From assembly GCF_026157035.1 (NCBI RefSeq), contig NZ_JANJZA010000001.1, forward strand, positions 1,963,001 to 2,027,000: a stretch of 64,000 nt of DNA. Reading direction: 5' to 3'. The position numbers and the translations under genes are program-made. Below are positions 1 to 9,141 of the stretch, piece by piece. Under the pieces are notes generated by a model that was not told the origin of the DNA, did no database searches, and saw nothing but the letters and a program-made list of their open reading frames with translations. Numbering within the stretch: position 1 is the stretch's first letter; every line of letters begins with the position of its first letter. The DNA comes from Sphingomicrobium nitratireducens. GTDB taxonomy: Bacteria; Pseudomonadota; Alphaproteobacteria; Sphingomonadales; Sphingomonadaceae.

Positions 1-899
1 TCGGCAAGCGCCGAAGGCATCCGGCTGGTCGACGTATAACCCGCAGTGAGGTTGGCCAGCACCGACACGACGATGGTCGCCGCGATCAGCAGCGCACCGA
101 CATCGCCCCAGTGAAGCCGCGCCAGCTCGGTGATCGGCGCCTCGGGCCCGGACCCGGCGATGACCGAGTGACTGTAGGCCCATTGCAGCCCGAAATAGAT
201 CAGCGTCACGAGCGCCAGGCTAAACAGCAAGGCGCGCGGCATGGCCCGCTTCGGATTGCGAGTCTCGCCCGCAGGCACGGTCGCGTTCTCGAACCCGACG
301 AACGCGTAGAGGGCACCGAGCGCGATTCCCTCGACCGCGCCGAATTGCGGCAGCACGACCGGACCGGGCGCGGAGGCGGCCGCGATGCCGACGATCACAA
401 GCAGGACGAGCGGGAGAAGTTTGACCACCGTCATTGCGCCGAGCGCCGAGACAGCCCTGCGCACGCCGATGACGTTGATGATAGCAAGGAAGGAGAAGAT
501 CGCGACGATCGCGACCGTCTTGGCTGCCCCCTCCCCGATCGCGGGCCATAGCGCTGCGGCATAGGCGATCAGCACGAGCACGTTGGCCCCGAAGCTGATC
601 ACACGCGCGGCGTAATAGGTCCAGCCGATGACAAACCCCGGATAGGCTCCCCATGCGTCGCCGACGAAGCGTTGCGGGCCACCCGAGCGATCGGTCAGCT
701 TCGTCAGTTCGGCGAAGCAAATGACGATGCTCATCACGAGCAGCCCGCCGATCAGCAGCAGCCACGGCGCGAATGTTCCGACAGCCTGATGCAGAACCTC
801 GGGAAGCCCGAAAATCCCCGCGCCGATCAACCCGTTGACCACTAGGAAGGCGACGCCAAGCGTCCCCATGTCGCGGCGATACTTGCCGCCGTCGCTCAT
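1..899 (-). CDS. APC-family amino-acid permease, partial (C-terminus outside window)
   Basis: This is an integral inner-membrane transporter of the amino acid-polyamine-organocation family and probably imports or exchanges amino acids. About 299 codons are visible and the frame runs off the left edge, so the C-terminal third is missing. Translation begins MSDGGKYRRDMGTLGVAF and reaches the family's first-helix signature, NGLIGAGIFGLP. About eight hydrophobic helices follow, and a typical GETRNPKRAMPRA cytoplasmic loop lies around residue 215. The ATG overlaps the hemB stop codon as ATGA, so the two are probably co-transcribed and translationally coupled. Substrate specificity cannot be told from sequence. 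The family call is firm and the substrate is unknown. Confidence 0.85.
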   Translation of the reverse strand, partial: MSDGGKYRRDMGTLGVAFLVVNGLIGAGIFGLPEVLHQAVGTFAPWLLLIGGLLVMSIVICFAELTKLTDRSGGPQRFVGDAWGAYPGFVIGWTYYAARVISFGANVLVLIAYAAALWPAIGEGAAKTVAIVAIFSFLAIINVIGVRRAVSALGAMTVVKLLPLVLLVIVGIAAASAPGPVVLPQFGAVEGIALGALYAFVGFENATVPAGETRNPKRAMPRALLFSLALVTLIYFGLQWAYSHSVIAGSGPEAPITELARLHWGDVGALLIAATIVVSVLANLTAGYTSTSRMPSALA

Positions 900-1882
900 G
901 CGATTTTCCGCGCGATCTCCAGCGCGTGATAGGTGAGGATGCCGGTACACCCGGCGCGCTTGAAGGCGACGAGCGTCTCCATGATCATCGCGTCGCGGTC
1001 CCCCGCCCCGCTGGCCGCCGCCGCTTCGAGCATCGCGTACTCGCCGCTGGTCGAGTAAGCGAAAATCGGCGCTTCGAACGCGTCGCGCACGCGGGCGATC
1101 ACGTCGAGATAGGCAAGCCCCGGCTTCACCATCACGAAGTCGGCTCCCTCGTCGAGATCCTGCTCGATTTCGCGCAGCGCTTCGGCGCTGTTGCGAAAGT
1201 CCATCTGGTAGCCACGCTTGTCGCCCTTCAGGCGATCTCCCGATCCGACCGCCTCGCGGAAGGGGCCGTAGAAGGCGGAAGCATATTTGGCGGCGTAGGC
1301 CATGATCGCGGTGTCGGGATGCCCGTTTTCCTCGAGCACCTCGCGGATCGCGCCGATGCGGCCGTCCATCATGTCCGACGGTGCGACGATGTCCGCCCCG
1401 GCGCGCGCCTGGACGATCGCCTGTTGCGCGAGCACCGCCACGGTGCGGTCATTGTCGACGCTGCCGTCATTGGCGAGCAACCCGTCATGGCCGTGGCTGG
1501 TGTAGGGATCGAGCGCAACGTCGGCCATCACGCCGATGTCGGGGACCGCGTCCTTGATCGCGGCGATGGCGCGGCAGACGAGATTGTCGGCGTTGAGCGC
1601 TTCCTTGCCGTCGTCGCTGCGCCGGTCGGCGGGCGTATTGGGAAACAGGGCCACCAGCTTGATCCCTGCATCGCGCGCCTCTTTCGCCCGCTCGACGAGG
1701 AAGTCGATGCTCCAGCGCGAGACGCCGGGCAGCGTCGCGATCGGCTGTTCTTCGTTCTCGCCATCGACGACGAACAGCGGCCAGACGAGATCGCTCGGGT
1801 GGAGGCGATGTTCGGCCAGGAGGTCGCGCATCCATGCCGATTGGCGGCCGCGGCGCAGGCGAAGGGCGGGGAAATGGCTCAT
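896..1882 (-). CDS. hemB: Delta-aminolevulinic acid dehydratase (porphobilinogen synthase)
   Basis: This cytoplasmic enzyme condenses two 5-aminolevulinate molecules to porphobilinogen in haem biosynthesis. The protein has 328 aa, the normal family length. The two active-site lysines are visible: K199 in MAYAAKYAS and the Schiff-base K253 in FVMVKPGLAYLD. The metal-site segment reads DVALDPYTSHGHDG (residues 121-134), with Asp where zinc enzymes carry Cys. This is the magnesium/potassium-dependent type. The ATG at 1882 was chosen; a TTG two codons upstream (1888) is possible but less likely. The gene ends in an ATGA overlap with the permease downstream. Confidence 0.95.
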   Translation of the reverse strand: MSHFPALRLRRGRQSAWMRDLLAEHRLHPSDLVWPLFVVDGENEEQPIATLPGVSRWSIDFLVERAKEARDAGIKLVALFPNTPADRRSDDGKEALNADNLVCRAIAAIKDAVPDIGVMADVALDPYTSHGHDGLLANDGSVDNDRTVAVLAQQAIVQARAGADIVAPSDMMDGRIGAIREVLEENGHPDTAIMAYAAKYASAFYGPFREAVGSGDRLKGDKRGYQMDFRNSAEALREIEQDLDEGADFVMVKPGLAYLDVIARVRDAFEAPIFAYSTSGEYAMLEAAAASGAGDRDAMIMETLVAFKRAGCTGILTYHALEIARKIA

Positions 1883-1944
1883 GGCCAAGCGCTCTAGCGT
1901 GAAGCGCCCACGGAAAGAAAGACGGATTGGCGCATTGAGGGGCC

Positions 1945-2829
1945 ATGGACAGTGGCGTTCCCGACAAGGCGATCCTGGTGGTCAACGCGATGAGCCGGCG
2001 CGGTGAAGACGCGTTCGAGGAGGCCTGCAAGCTGCTCGAGGAAGCCGGGATCGACCTGATCGAGCGCCATGCGGTCGACAATCCCGACGACCTCGCGCCG
2101 ACCATCGAAAAGGCGATCGACAAGGCGCCCATGGTGATCGTGGGCGGCGGCGACGGGACGATTTCCAGCTTCGCAGGCAGCTTCAAGGACAAGGACACCG
2201 TGCTCGCGCCGCTCCCACTCGGCACCGCCAACAGCTTCGTGCGCACGCTGGGCCTGCCCGTCGACCTGCCGCAAGCGGTCGAGGCGATCGCCAAGGGGAA
2301 GGTCGAGCGCATCGATCTCGGCTGCATCGATGGTCACTGGTTCGCCAACGTCGCCGCGCTCGGCCTGTCGCCGCTGATCGCCGAGACGATCCCCGACAAG
2401 CTCAAGAAGTATCTCAGCTTCCTCGGCTACATGCTGTGGGCGGCCTACATGGTATTCCGCTTCCGCCCGTTCCGGCTGACGGTCGAAGTCGACGGGAAGC
2501 GCGACGTGCACTGGGCAACCGAGGTGCGGATCGCCAACGGCAATTTCCACGGCGGGGTCGAGCTGGTCGAGGATGCCGACATCGAGGACGGGCGGATCAC
2601 CGTGCAGGCGATTACCGGCAAGTCGCTGTGGCACCTCGCGTGGAGCTGGCTGACCACCGTGCTGCACCTGCGCGCCCGCGAGCAGACCTGGACCGAGTGG
2701 GAAGCGCCCAGCCTCAAGCTCGACACGCGCCCGCGCCGCAAGATCAGCGTCGACGGCGAGATCCGCGCCTCGACCCCGTGCGAAGTCAAGGCCGCGCCCA
2801 GGGCGATCCGGGTGGTCGTGCCGGCCTAG
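1945..2829 (+). CDS. Diacylglycerol kinase-like lipid kinase
   Basis: This is a member of the diacylglycerol kinase catalytic-domain family (YegS/DgkB type), which phosphorylates lipid substrates such as diacylglycerol or sphingosine-like lipids at the membrane. The protein has 294 aa. The nucleotide-binding signature GGGDGT is at residues 67-72, followed by PLGTANSF, the second conserved glycine/asparagine loop. The C-terminal half has the beta-sandwich motif ISVDGE typical of YegS-like kinases. A sphingoid-base or glycolipid substrate is conceivable in a sphingomonad but is only inference. The gene is divergent from hemB and overlaps the end of valS by 4 bases tail to tail. Confidence 0.85.
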   Translation: MDSGVPDKAILVVNAMSRRGEDAFEEACKLLEEAGIDLIERHAVDNPDDLAPTIEKAIDKAPMVIVGGGDGTISSFAGSFKDKDTVLAPLPLGTANSFVRTLGLPVDLPQAVEAIAKGKVERIDLGCIDGHWFANVAALGLSPLIAETIPDKLKKYLSFLGYMLWAAYMVFRFRPFRLTVEVDGKRDVHWATEVRIANGNFHGGVELVEDADIEDGRITVQAITGKSLWHLAWSWLTTVLHLRAREQTWTEWEAPSLKLDTRPRRKISVDGEIRASTPCEVKAAPRAIRVVVPA

Positions 2830-5774
2830 CCGAGGCGCGAAAGCGCGGCGCGGAGGCGGTCGGCCTCTTCCTTGCGCTCCGCATGATCGGCGCGGGCCTT
2901 TTCGACCGCTTCGGGCTTGGCGCGTTCGACGAAGTTGGGATTGTTGAGGCGCCCCTCGAGGCTCTTCACTTCCTTGTCCGCCGCTTCTGCGGCCTTGGCG
3001 AGGCGCGCGCGCTCGGCATCGAGGTCGATCGCGTCGGCCAGCGGGACGGCATAGCTTTTGCCCGCGACGACAATCTGCGCCGACCCGGCCGGCGCGCTGT
3101 CGATCGGCTCGCCCCAGTCGGCCTTGCCCTGCCGGTCGAGCGCGGACGCCGCATCGGTGCGGCCGCCATCGAGCGGGTGGAGCGTCAGGCGGCTCGACCA
3201 CGGGATGTTCAGTTCGGCGCGCAATGCGCGGACTTCGCTGACGAGCGCGACGGTCCAGTCGATCTCGCTCTTTGCCTCGGCATCGACGCCGGCTTCGGGC
3301 TCGGGCCACTTCGCCGTGATCAGCGGGTAGTGGTCGCGCTCGCCCGCGCCCATCGCGCCCCATAGCTCTTCGGTGACGAAGGGCATGAAGGGGTGGAGCA
3401 TGACGAGAATCTGGTCGAACGCCCAGGCGGCGACAGCCTTCGTCTCCTCGTCCATCTCCCCCTTGATGAGTTCGAGATACCAGTCGCAGAACGTGCCCCA
3501 CGCGAAGTGGTAGATGGCATCGGCCATGCCGTCGAAGCGCAGTTCGTCGAAGGCCTTTTCGAGCTTGGCCAGCGTCTCGACGACTTCGCCGATGATCCAC
3601 TTGTTGACGGGCTTGGCGGCATCCGGCGCGGCGATCGTATCGGATGCGCCGATGCCGTTGGCCTGCAGGAAGCGCGCGGCGTTCCAAATCTTGGTGGCGA
3701 AGTTGCGATAGCCCTCGACGCGCTTGTTATCCATCTTGATGTCGCGGCCCTGGCTTTCCATTGCCGCCATGAAGAAGCGAAGCGCGTCGGCGCCATATTT
3801 GTCGACGAGGCCAAGCGGGTCGACGACATTGCCCTTCGACTTCGACATCTTCGCGCCATCGGCAGCGCGCACGAGGCCGTGAAGGTAGAGGCGCGGCCAC
3901 GGGTTCTCGCCCGTCAGCTGGCGCCCCATCATCATCATGCGCGCATCCCAGAAGAACAGGATGTCGAAGCCCGAGATGAGCAAGTCGTTGGGGTAGTGCT
4001 TGTCTATTCGGGATTTCGCAGCGTTCCAGTTATCCCATTCCGCACGTTTTTCGTTCCACTCTGCGACCACCATCGGGTCTGGGTCTTGATGCTGAGAGTA
4101 TATAGACTGTTTAAGACTATAGCCCGCCATCCTGGGCTCCTGACCCAAAGGCCAGCCGAGTGTCGCGAACGGCCACAGCGCCGAGGAGAACCATGTGTCG
4201 AGCACGTCCTCGTCGCGCCAAATGGGTATTTTATTTTCGTCCCAGAAAGCATCTTCGGCAGCGTCGGCGTTTTCTACGACGATGACATTCTCAGGAGAAA
4301 AGTCGTCGTTTATCACCGATGAGCTGAGGTAGTGACGTCGTGCAAGTTCGAGCGCTTCTTCCTCGCAAGTCGCAACAAAAACTTCAGTCCCCACAATTTT
4401 TGCACCCGTTGAGTGCACTTCATCAAATTTCATCCCATACCACGCCGGGATCTGATGGCCCCACCAGAGCTGGCGGCTGACGCACCAGGGTTGGATGTTT
4501 TCCATCCAGTTGAAGAAGGTTTTCTCCCACGTCTTGGGGACGATCTCGATGTCGCCATTCCGCACCGCCTCGATAGGCTTCTGCGCGAGCTTTTCGGCAT
4601 CGACATACCATTGATCGGTGAGCCATGGCTCAATCACCACGCCGCCGCGATCGCCGAATGGCGTCTGGATGGTACGCGGCTCGGCGTCGTGTTCGACGCC
4701 TTCCTTGTCGACATGCGGGATGAGGAACCCGTCGGCCTTCATCCGCGCGACGACTGCTTCGCGCGCGCCATCGACACCATCCTTCTTGAAGCGATGCAGG
4801 CCGAGAAATTCGTCGGGAATCAGCCCATCGGCGGTCTGGCAGACATTGCCGTTGCCATCGAGCATGTTGAGCATCTCGGCAGGCTTCATCCCCGCCCGCT
4901 TGCCGACGTCGAAATCGTTGAAGTCGTGGCCGGGCGTGATCTTCACGCAGCCCGAGCCGAGTTCAGGATCGGCATGTTCGTCGGCGACCACCGGGATCTG
5001 GCGGCCCGTGATCGGGTGATCGATCATCTTGCCGATGACCGACTGGTAACGCTCGTCCTCGGGATGCACCGCGACCGCCATGTCGGCGAGCATAGTCTCT
5101 GGCCGTGTCGTCGCGACCACCAGATAGTCCTTGCCCTCAGCCGTCTTCGCGCCGCCGCTGAGCGGATACTTGAAGTGCCAGAAGCCGCCCTTGGTCTCGA
5201 TCGTCTCGACCTCGAGGTCGGAGATGGCCGTCTTCAGCTTGACGTCCCAGTTCACCAGCCGCTTGTCGCGGTAGATGAGCCCGTCATTGTAGAGGTCGAC
5301 GAACACCTTCAAGACCGCGTCCGAGAAATGCGGGTCCATGGTGAACTGCTCGCGGCTCCAGTCCATCGAGCAGCCGAGACGGCGCAGCTGGCGCGTGATC
5401 TGCCCGCCGCTTTCTTCCTTCCACTCCCACACCTTCTGCACGAATTCCTCGCGCGAATAGTTGGTGCGCTTGTCCTGCCTGGCTTCCATCTGGCGCTCGA
5501 CCACCATCTGGGTGGCGATGCCCGCATGATCGACGCCCACCACCCACAGCGCGTCCTTGCCGCGCAGCCGCTCGTAACGGATCATGATGTCCTGGAGCGT
5601 GTTGTCGAGCGCGTGCCCGATATGGAGCGAACCCGTCACGTTGGGCGGCGGATTGACGATCGTATAGGCCTCGGCGTCAGGGCGGTCGGGGCGGAACAGG
5701 CCCTTCTCTTCCCAGTGCTGGTACCACTTGGCCTCGATGGGGCCCGGTTCGAACGTCTTGGCAAGCTCGGTCAT
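2826..5774 (-). CDS. valS: Valyl-tRNA synthetase with two unusual insertions
   Basis: This enzyme charges tRNA-Val and edits misacylated threonine. It is a class I synthetase: the HIGH signature is at residues 51-54 (after PPPNVTGSL), KMSKS at 642-646, and the conserved [14 protein letters not shown] strand lies between them. The C-terminal anticodon-binding domain and ValRS coiled-coil arm are present. At 982 aa it is roughly 80-90 residues longer than I would expect for sphingomonad ValRS. The excess lies in two blocks, residues about 447-519 and 542-591, which bracket the DTWFSS core. Their DNA (about 4003-4152 and 4219-4437) is rich in A/T-ending codons (ATA, AAA, TCT, AGT, TTT) that are rare elsewhere in the gene. 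The reading frame is intact and all catalytic motifs are present, so the enzyme is probably functional. popZ and tolC lie upstream, a usual arrangement in this group. Confidence 0.95.
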   Translation of the reverse strand: MTELAKTFEPGPIEAKWYQHWEEKGLFRPDRPDAEAYTIVNPPPNVTGSLHIGHALDNTLQDIMIRYERLRGKDALWVVGVDHAGIATQMVVERQMEARQDKRTNYSREEFVQKVWEWKEESGGQITRQLRRLGCSMDWSREQFTMDPHFSDAVLKVFVDLYNDGLIYRDKRLVNWDVKLKTAISDLEVETIETKGGFWHFKYPLSGGAKTAEGKDYLVVATTRPETMLADMAVAVHPEDERYQSVIGKMIDHPITGRQIPVVADEHADPELGSGCVKITPGHDFNDFDVGKRAGMKPAEMLNMLDGNGNVCQTADGLIPDEFLGLHRFKKDGVDGAREAVVARMKADGFLIPHVDKEGVEHDAEPRTIQTPFGDRGGVVIEPWLTDQWYVDAEKLAQKPIEAVRNGDIEIVPKTWEKTFFNWMENIQPWCVSRQLWWGHQIPAWYGMKFDEVHSTGAKIVGTEVFVATCEEEALELARRHYLSSSVINDDFSPENVIVVENADAAEDAFWDENKIPIWRDEDVLDTWFSSALWPFATLGWPLGQEPRMAGYSLKQSIYSQHQDPDPMVVAEWNEKRAEWDNWNAAKSRIDKHYPNDLLISGFDILFFWDARMMMMGRQLTGENPWPRLYLHGLVRAADGAKMSKSKGNVVDPLGLVDKYGADALRFFMAAMESQGRDIKMDNKRVEGYRNFATKIWNAARFLQANGIGASDTIAAPDAAKPVNKWIIGEVVETLAKLEKAFDELRFDGMADAIYHFAWGTFCDWYLELIKGEMDEETKAVAAWAFDQILVMLHPFMPFVTEELWGAMGAGERDHYPLITAKWPEPEAGVDAEAKSEIDWTVALVSEVRALRAELNIPWSSRLTLHPLDGGRTDAASALDRQGKADWGEPIDSAPAGSAQIVVAGKSYAVPLADAIDLDAERARLAKAAEAADKEVKSLEGRLNNPNFVERAKPEAVEKARADHAERKEEADRLRAALSRLG

Positions 5775-5840
5775 GGCGACAGCGCCTAGTGCGCCCGTCG
5801 CAAAGGTTCAACCGCTACTAGAGCTTCCAAGAGTCTTCGC

Positions 5841-5898
5841 GCGCCTCTGCGCTAAAGCTTGCGGGCGTGTTTGTGCGCCTCTGCGCTAGAGCTTGCGG
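5841..5898. repeat. 24-bp direct repeat duplicating the 3' end of popZ
   Basis: Positions 5841-5864 and 5875-5898 are the same 24-base sequence with one mismatch (A against G), at a 34-base period. The second copy covers the last codons and the stop codon of popZ, read on the minus strand as R-K-L-stop. The first copy therefore carries a second R-K-L-stop just downstream of the gene. It looks like a small tandem duplication. Confidence 0.8.
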
Positions 5899-6296
5899 CC
5901 GGTAATCCGACTGATTTCACGGCGGACATGTTCGTCGACGATGCCCGGCAATTTCTCGTCGAGCCACTGCTTAAGCATCGGACGCAGCATCTCGCGGATC
6001 ATCTCTTCGAGCGGATTGCCTGCAGCCGCCTGCGGATCGGCCGCAGCGACCCCCGCCAGCTCCTCGAGCTTGGCGCGACTGGTGCCCGCAACATCCTCGT
6101 CCATCAGGACCGGCCCGGGGGCGAGCGGCGGCGCTGCCTCCATGCTCTCGTCGAGCTCGAGCACGTCTTCGACCGACGGTTCCTCTTGCGCCGCGACCGG
6201 CTCGGGGTCGCGCTCGCGAAATTCCTTTTCTTCCGCGATCACGCGTTTGATCGAGGCGAGAATATCTTCCATCGAGGGGTCCTGCGCACCTGCCAT
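5886..6296 (-). CDS. popZ: PopZ-like polar organizing protein (DUF2497)
   Basis: This is a polar scaffold protein of alphaproteobacteria. In Caulobacter PopZ self-assembles at cell poles and anchors the ParB-origin complex and signalling proteins. The protein has 136 aa in three parts. The N-terminal interaction helix contains SMEDILASIKRVIAEE (residues 8-23). Residues about 26-92 are an acidic, proline-rich disordered linker. The C-terminal oligomerisation helices contain NPLEEMIREMLRPMLKQWLD (94-113) and IVDEHVRREISRI. It sits between valS and tolC, as popZ does in relatives, which supports the call. The linker is short compared with Caulobacter PopZ. The stop codon lies inside a small direct repeat. 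Confidence 0.9.
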   Translation of the reverse strand: MAGAQDPSMEDILASIKRVIAEEKEFRERDPEPVAAQEEPSVEDVLELDESMEAAPPLAPGPVLMDEDVAGTSRAKLEELAGVAAADPQAAAGNPLEEMIREMLRPMLKQWLDEKLPGIVDEHVRREISRITGRKL

Positions 6297-6310
6297 GCGC
6301 TCCCTATTGC

Positions 6311-7762
6311 CTATTGATCGGCGTCTGTCACGCCTTCGCTGAGCGCCGGGCGTTCTTCGGGAAGCACGGTCGAAGTGGCGATCGGCTCGGGATCGGGATC
6401 GCCCGCCCAGTCGCTCCAGTCGGCCGCCACCGCGCGATAATTGCCGAGCGGGTCGTAGAGCGGCCCGCCGTCCAGCCCCAGGTCCGCGGCCTCGGCCTGC
6501 CCCATCGCGTTGAGGAGACGAAAGCCTGCGACATAGGCGTCGCGCCGCGCGGTCACCAAGGCGACCTGCGCGTTGAGCAACTCCTGCTCGGCATTGAGCA
6601 CTTCGAGGATGGTGCGCGTGCCGATCGAATTTTCGAGCCGGGCACCTTCGAGCGCCAGCTCGTTCGCCTCGACCGCCACCTCGTTGGCGGCAATCGCGCG
6701 CTGCGCGGCCTCGTAGGTCGCGAACGCCGAGCGGGTCAGCGCGACCACGCCGCGTTCGGTCGCGACGCGCTGTTCGAGCAACTGACCTTCGAACGCCTGG
6801 GCGCGGCGGATCTGTGCGGCGGGAAGACCGCCCTGATAGATCGGAATGCGCGAGGACAGGCCGACGCTGGTCACCGACCCGTCGCTATCGAGCCCGTCGT
6901 TGAAACTGTCGACATAGGTGCCGGACCCGACCGCCGAGACGGTCGGCAAGCGCGCTGCACGCGCCGCCTTGGTGTCGTAGCGGGCGGCCTGCGCCTGCGC
7001 GATGATCGCCTCGTAATCCGGATTTTCGCCCAATGCGATCTGGACCGCCGCCTCGGCCGTATCGGGCAGCGGGGGCAGCGGCGGCGGCGGTGCCAGCTCG
7101 TCGGCCGGCTTGTCGCCGATCACGCGGCGGAACGTCTCGACCGCCCCGGCCAGCCGCCCTTCGGCGGACGCGAGATTGGCCTGCGCCAGCTGGAGGCGAG
7201 CCTCCGACTGCGCGACATCGGTGCGGGTGACGTCGCCGATCTCGAAGCGGTCGCCGGTCGCCTGCAAGTTGGTGTCGAGCACGCGCACCTGGTTCTGGTT
7301 CAATTCGACGATGGCGCGGTTGAGGATCACGTCCATGTAGGCCGAAACCGCCTCGACGAAGACATCGCCTTCGACCGCGCGCAAGCTCGCGCGCCCCGCC
7401 TCGACCCGCGCCTTGGCCGCGCGGATATTGTTCTTCACGCGTCCGCCCTGGAATAGCGGCAGCGACAGGTCGGCGCCGACCGTGAGATCGAGCGACTTGT
7501 CGAGATTGGGCCCGAAGATGCCGCGGCGCGACAGGTCGCGGTCGATCCCCGCAATGGCGGACAAGGTCGGACGACTACCTGCGCGCGCGATCGCGACATT
7601 GGCATCGGCCGCCTTGAGCACTTCGCGCTCGGACGTCAGCGTGGGGTTGGTAACATAGGTCTGCGCGAGGGCTTCGCGCAGCGTATCGGTCTCGGCCTGC
7701 GCCGGCACAGCCAGCAGCGGAAGCGCCAGCAGGCTCATGGTGATCAGGCTCGACTTCGACAC
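6311..7762 (-). CDS. tolC: TolC-family outer-membrane efflux/secretion channel
   Basis: This is an outer-membrane trimeric channel used by type I secretion and RND/MFS efflux systems. The protein has 483 aa with an N-terminal signal peptide ending in AQA at residue 23, then duplicated helical-bundle repeats rich in A/Q/N (for example AQSEARLQLAQANLASAEGRL) as expected for OEP domains. A GTG start at 7762 was chosen. It gives a basic signal-peptide N-terminus (MSKSSLITM), and a GGGGAGG Shine-Dalgarno lies 8 bases upstream. The ATG at 7738 would leave a very short leader without positive charge. No inner-membrane or adaptor partner is adjacent. popZ follows 14 bases downstream. Confidence 0.9.
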   Translation of the reverse strand: MSKSSLITMSLLALPLLAVPAQAETDTLREALAQTYVTNPTLTSEREVLKAADANVAIARAGSRPTLSAIAGIDRDLSRRGIFGPNLDKSLDLTVGADLSLPLFQGGRVKNNIRAAKARVEAGRASLRAVEGDVFVEAVSAYMDVILNRAIVELNQNQVRVLDTNLQATGDRFEIGDVTRTDVAQSEARLQLAQANLASAEGRLAGAVETFRRVIGDKPADELAPPPPLPPLPDTAEAAVQIALGENPDYEAIIAQAQAARYDTKAARAARLPTVSAVGSGTYVDSFNDGLDSDGSVTSVGLSSRIPIYQGGLPAAQIRRAQAFEGQLLEQRVATERGVVALTRSAFATYEAAQRAIAANEVAVEANELALEGARLENSIGTRTILEVLNAEQELLNAQVALVTARRDAYVAGFRLLNAMGQAEAADLGLDGGPLYDPLGNYRAVAADWSDWAGDPDPEPIATSTVLPEERPALSEGVTDADQ

Positions 7763-7794
7763 GTTGGGTACCCTCCCCGAAAAGATGCGCTCTT

Positions 7795-8415
7795 CTAGAA
7801 CGCGAATGCCGCCGGACGCGAGAAGGCAGCGATGACCGGCACCTGTGCATCGACGAAGGGGCGCAGCGCGAGCTGTCCGCCCGACTTCACACCCTTGGCA
7901 AGCCGCGTGACGCCGTTCTCGAAGATGCCGCCGACCAACCGGCCGCCCTCGACGACCTGCTCGACGAGCGCGTCGCCCATCTCCTCTGCAGCGCCCACCA
8001 GCAGCACCAGATCGTAGGGGCCTTCCTTGGCCGCACCCTTTTCGAAGGCGCCCTTCTTCATGGTCACACCCTTGGTCTTCGGCCCGCTTTCCTCGTCAAG
8101 CGCCACGACCTCAAGCCCCATCTCGGCAAGCAGCGCCGCCGCATAGGACGCGCCGGGTCCGACGACGAGCGCCTTTTCCCCGGGCTTGGCCGCCGCCTCC
8201 ATCAACATCGCACCGAGTGCAGCAGGCGCGATCAGCGCGCGCCCCTCGCCCAGCGGCACCGAGCGGTCGCGATAGGCGATCGCGGCAGCGCTTTCGGGCA
8301 CATGGTGCTCGCGCGGCACCGCGGCGAATGCAGCGAGCACGGCCGCATCGGTCACGCCTTGCGGGCGCAGCTGGCTGTCGATCATGATCCGGCGGGCGGT
8401 CTGGGTGTCGACCAT
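7795..8415 (-). CDS. Protein-L-isoaspartate O-methyltransferase-like protein
   Basis: This 206-aa protein has the Pcm-like fold. The N-terminus (RRIMIDSQLRPQGVTDAAV) matches the start of the Pcm family, and PLGEGRALIAP corresponds to the substrate loop. The usual S-adenosylmethionine motif I, a glycine-rich IGTGSGY-type loop, is replaced by VVGPGASYAAALLAE. Methyltransferase activity is therefore doubtful, and this may be a divergent or repurposed paralogue. Genes of this type commonly precede tolC in alphaproteobacteria, as here. The ATG is supported by an AAGGAAGA ribosome site about 7 bases upstream. Confidence 0.75.
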   Translation of the reverse strand: MVDTQTARRIMIDSQLRPQGVTDAAVLAAFAAVPREHHVPESAAAIAYRDRSVPLGEGRALIAPAALGAMLMEAAAKPGEKALVVGPGASYAAALLAEMGLEVVALDEESGPKTKGVTMKKGAFEKGAAKEGPYDLVLLVGAAEEMGDALVEQVVEGGRLVGGIFENGVTRLAKGVKSGGQLALRPFVDAQVPVIAAFSRPAAFAF

Positions 8416-8537
8416 TGACTATTCTTCCTTATCTTTCGCTGTATCATGCCACTAATACAGTGTGGCTTCAACCGTCCTCTAAAGGGACGAACGCGCCTCG
8501 CCAAGCGCGGATGCGTGTCATTGGTCGAAACTTGGCG

Positions 8538-8566
8538 TTGACAAGCGCCCCCGCGCACGGCCAAAG
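8538..8566 (+). promoter_or_regulatory. Candidate sigma-70 promoter for tRNA-Cys
   Basis: A perfect TTGACA -35 element is at 8538-8543. A 17-base spacer leads to a weak -10 hexamer (CCAAAG, 8561-8566), 19 bases before the tRNA. The -10 is poor, so this rests mainly on the -35 and the position. Confidence 0.4.
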
Positions 8567-8585
8567 CAGCGCCCGCACCACGCGA

Positions 8586-8659
8586 GGTCCGGTGGCGGAG
8601 TGGTGACGCAGCGGACTGCAAATCCGTGTACGCCGGTTCGATTCCGGCCCGGACCTCCA
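8586..8659 (+). tRNA. tRNA-Cys (anticodon GCA)
   Basis: The cloverleaf can be drawn in full. The acceptor GGTCCGG pairs with CCGGACC. The anticodon stem GCGGA/TCCGT encloses the loop CTGCAAA with anticodon GCA, and the T-arm is GCCGG-TTCGATT-CCGGC. The discriminator is U73, the known cysteine identity base, followed by an encoded CCA (8657-8659). It is followed at once by the copper-chaperone lipoprotein gene on the same strand. Confidence 0.97.
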
Positions 8660-8682
8660 TCCATTCTCAGGTTGCCGACCCC

Positions 8683-9141
8683 ATGATTCATCGTCTTTCG
8701 CTCCGCCAGGTCCTGACACTCGGCAGCGCGCTCCTCCTTGCCGCCTGTGCGCCCCAGAAGCCTGCCGCCGAGCCGGTCGTCGAGGACGCCTGGGCGCGTT
8801 CGACCGTCGAAGGCCAGAAGATGGCCGCCGCCTACTTCACCTTGCGCAACGAGGGCGAGACCGAACTCAAGCTGACCGGCGTCTCGACGAACCGCGCGGG
8901 CAGTGCGAGCCTCCATCGCAGCGCGGTCGACAACGGTGTCGCGACTATGCGTCCGCTCGAAGGCGGTCTTCTCATCGAGCCGGGCGAAACGATCGCGTTC
9001 GAACCGGGCGGCGACCATGTCATGCTCGAGATGCTCGAAAAGCCTCTCGTCGAGGGCGAGACCTTCCCGATGACGCTCGAATTCGCGGCCGCGGCCCCGA
9101 TCACTCTCGAGGTCAAGATCGTCGGGGCGGGCGAACGCTGA
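8683..9141 (+). CDS. PCuAC-family periplasmic copper chaperone lipoprotein
   Basis: This periplasmic Cu(I) chaperone delivers copper to the CuA/CuB centres of cytochrome oxidase, usually together with SCO proteins. The protein has 152 aa with a lipoprotein signal (lipobox LLAAC, C22). The family copper motif is visible: H78 in ASLHRS, M89 in VATMRPLEGG, then H112-x-M114 in GGDHVMLEM, close to the H-x10-M-x21-H-x-M pattern. The ATG at 8683 was chosen because it begins the signal peptide; an earlier in-frame ATG lies inside tRNA-Cys. The stop codon overlaps the ATG of the SCO gene (TGATG), giving a coupled pair. Confidence 0.9.
   Translation: MIHRLSLRQVLTLGSALLLAACAPQKPAAEPVVEDAWARSTVEGQKMAAAYFTLRNEGETELKLTGVSTNRAGSASLHRSAVDNGVATMRPLEGGLLIEPGETIAFEPGGDHVMLEMLEKPLVEGETFPMTLEFAAAAPITLEVKIVGAGER

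Noticed and set aside
8626-8682. An earlier start for the copper chaperone inside tRNA-Cys
   Set aside because: The extension lies in the tRNA and breaks the signal peptide. The ATG at 8683 gives a proper lipoprotein leader.
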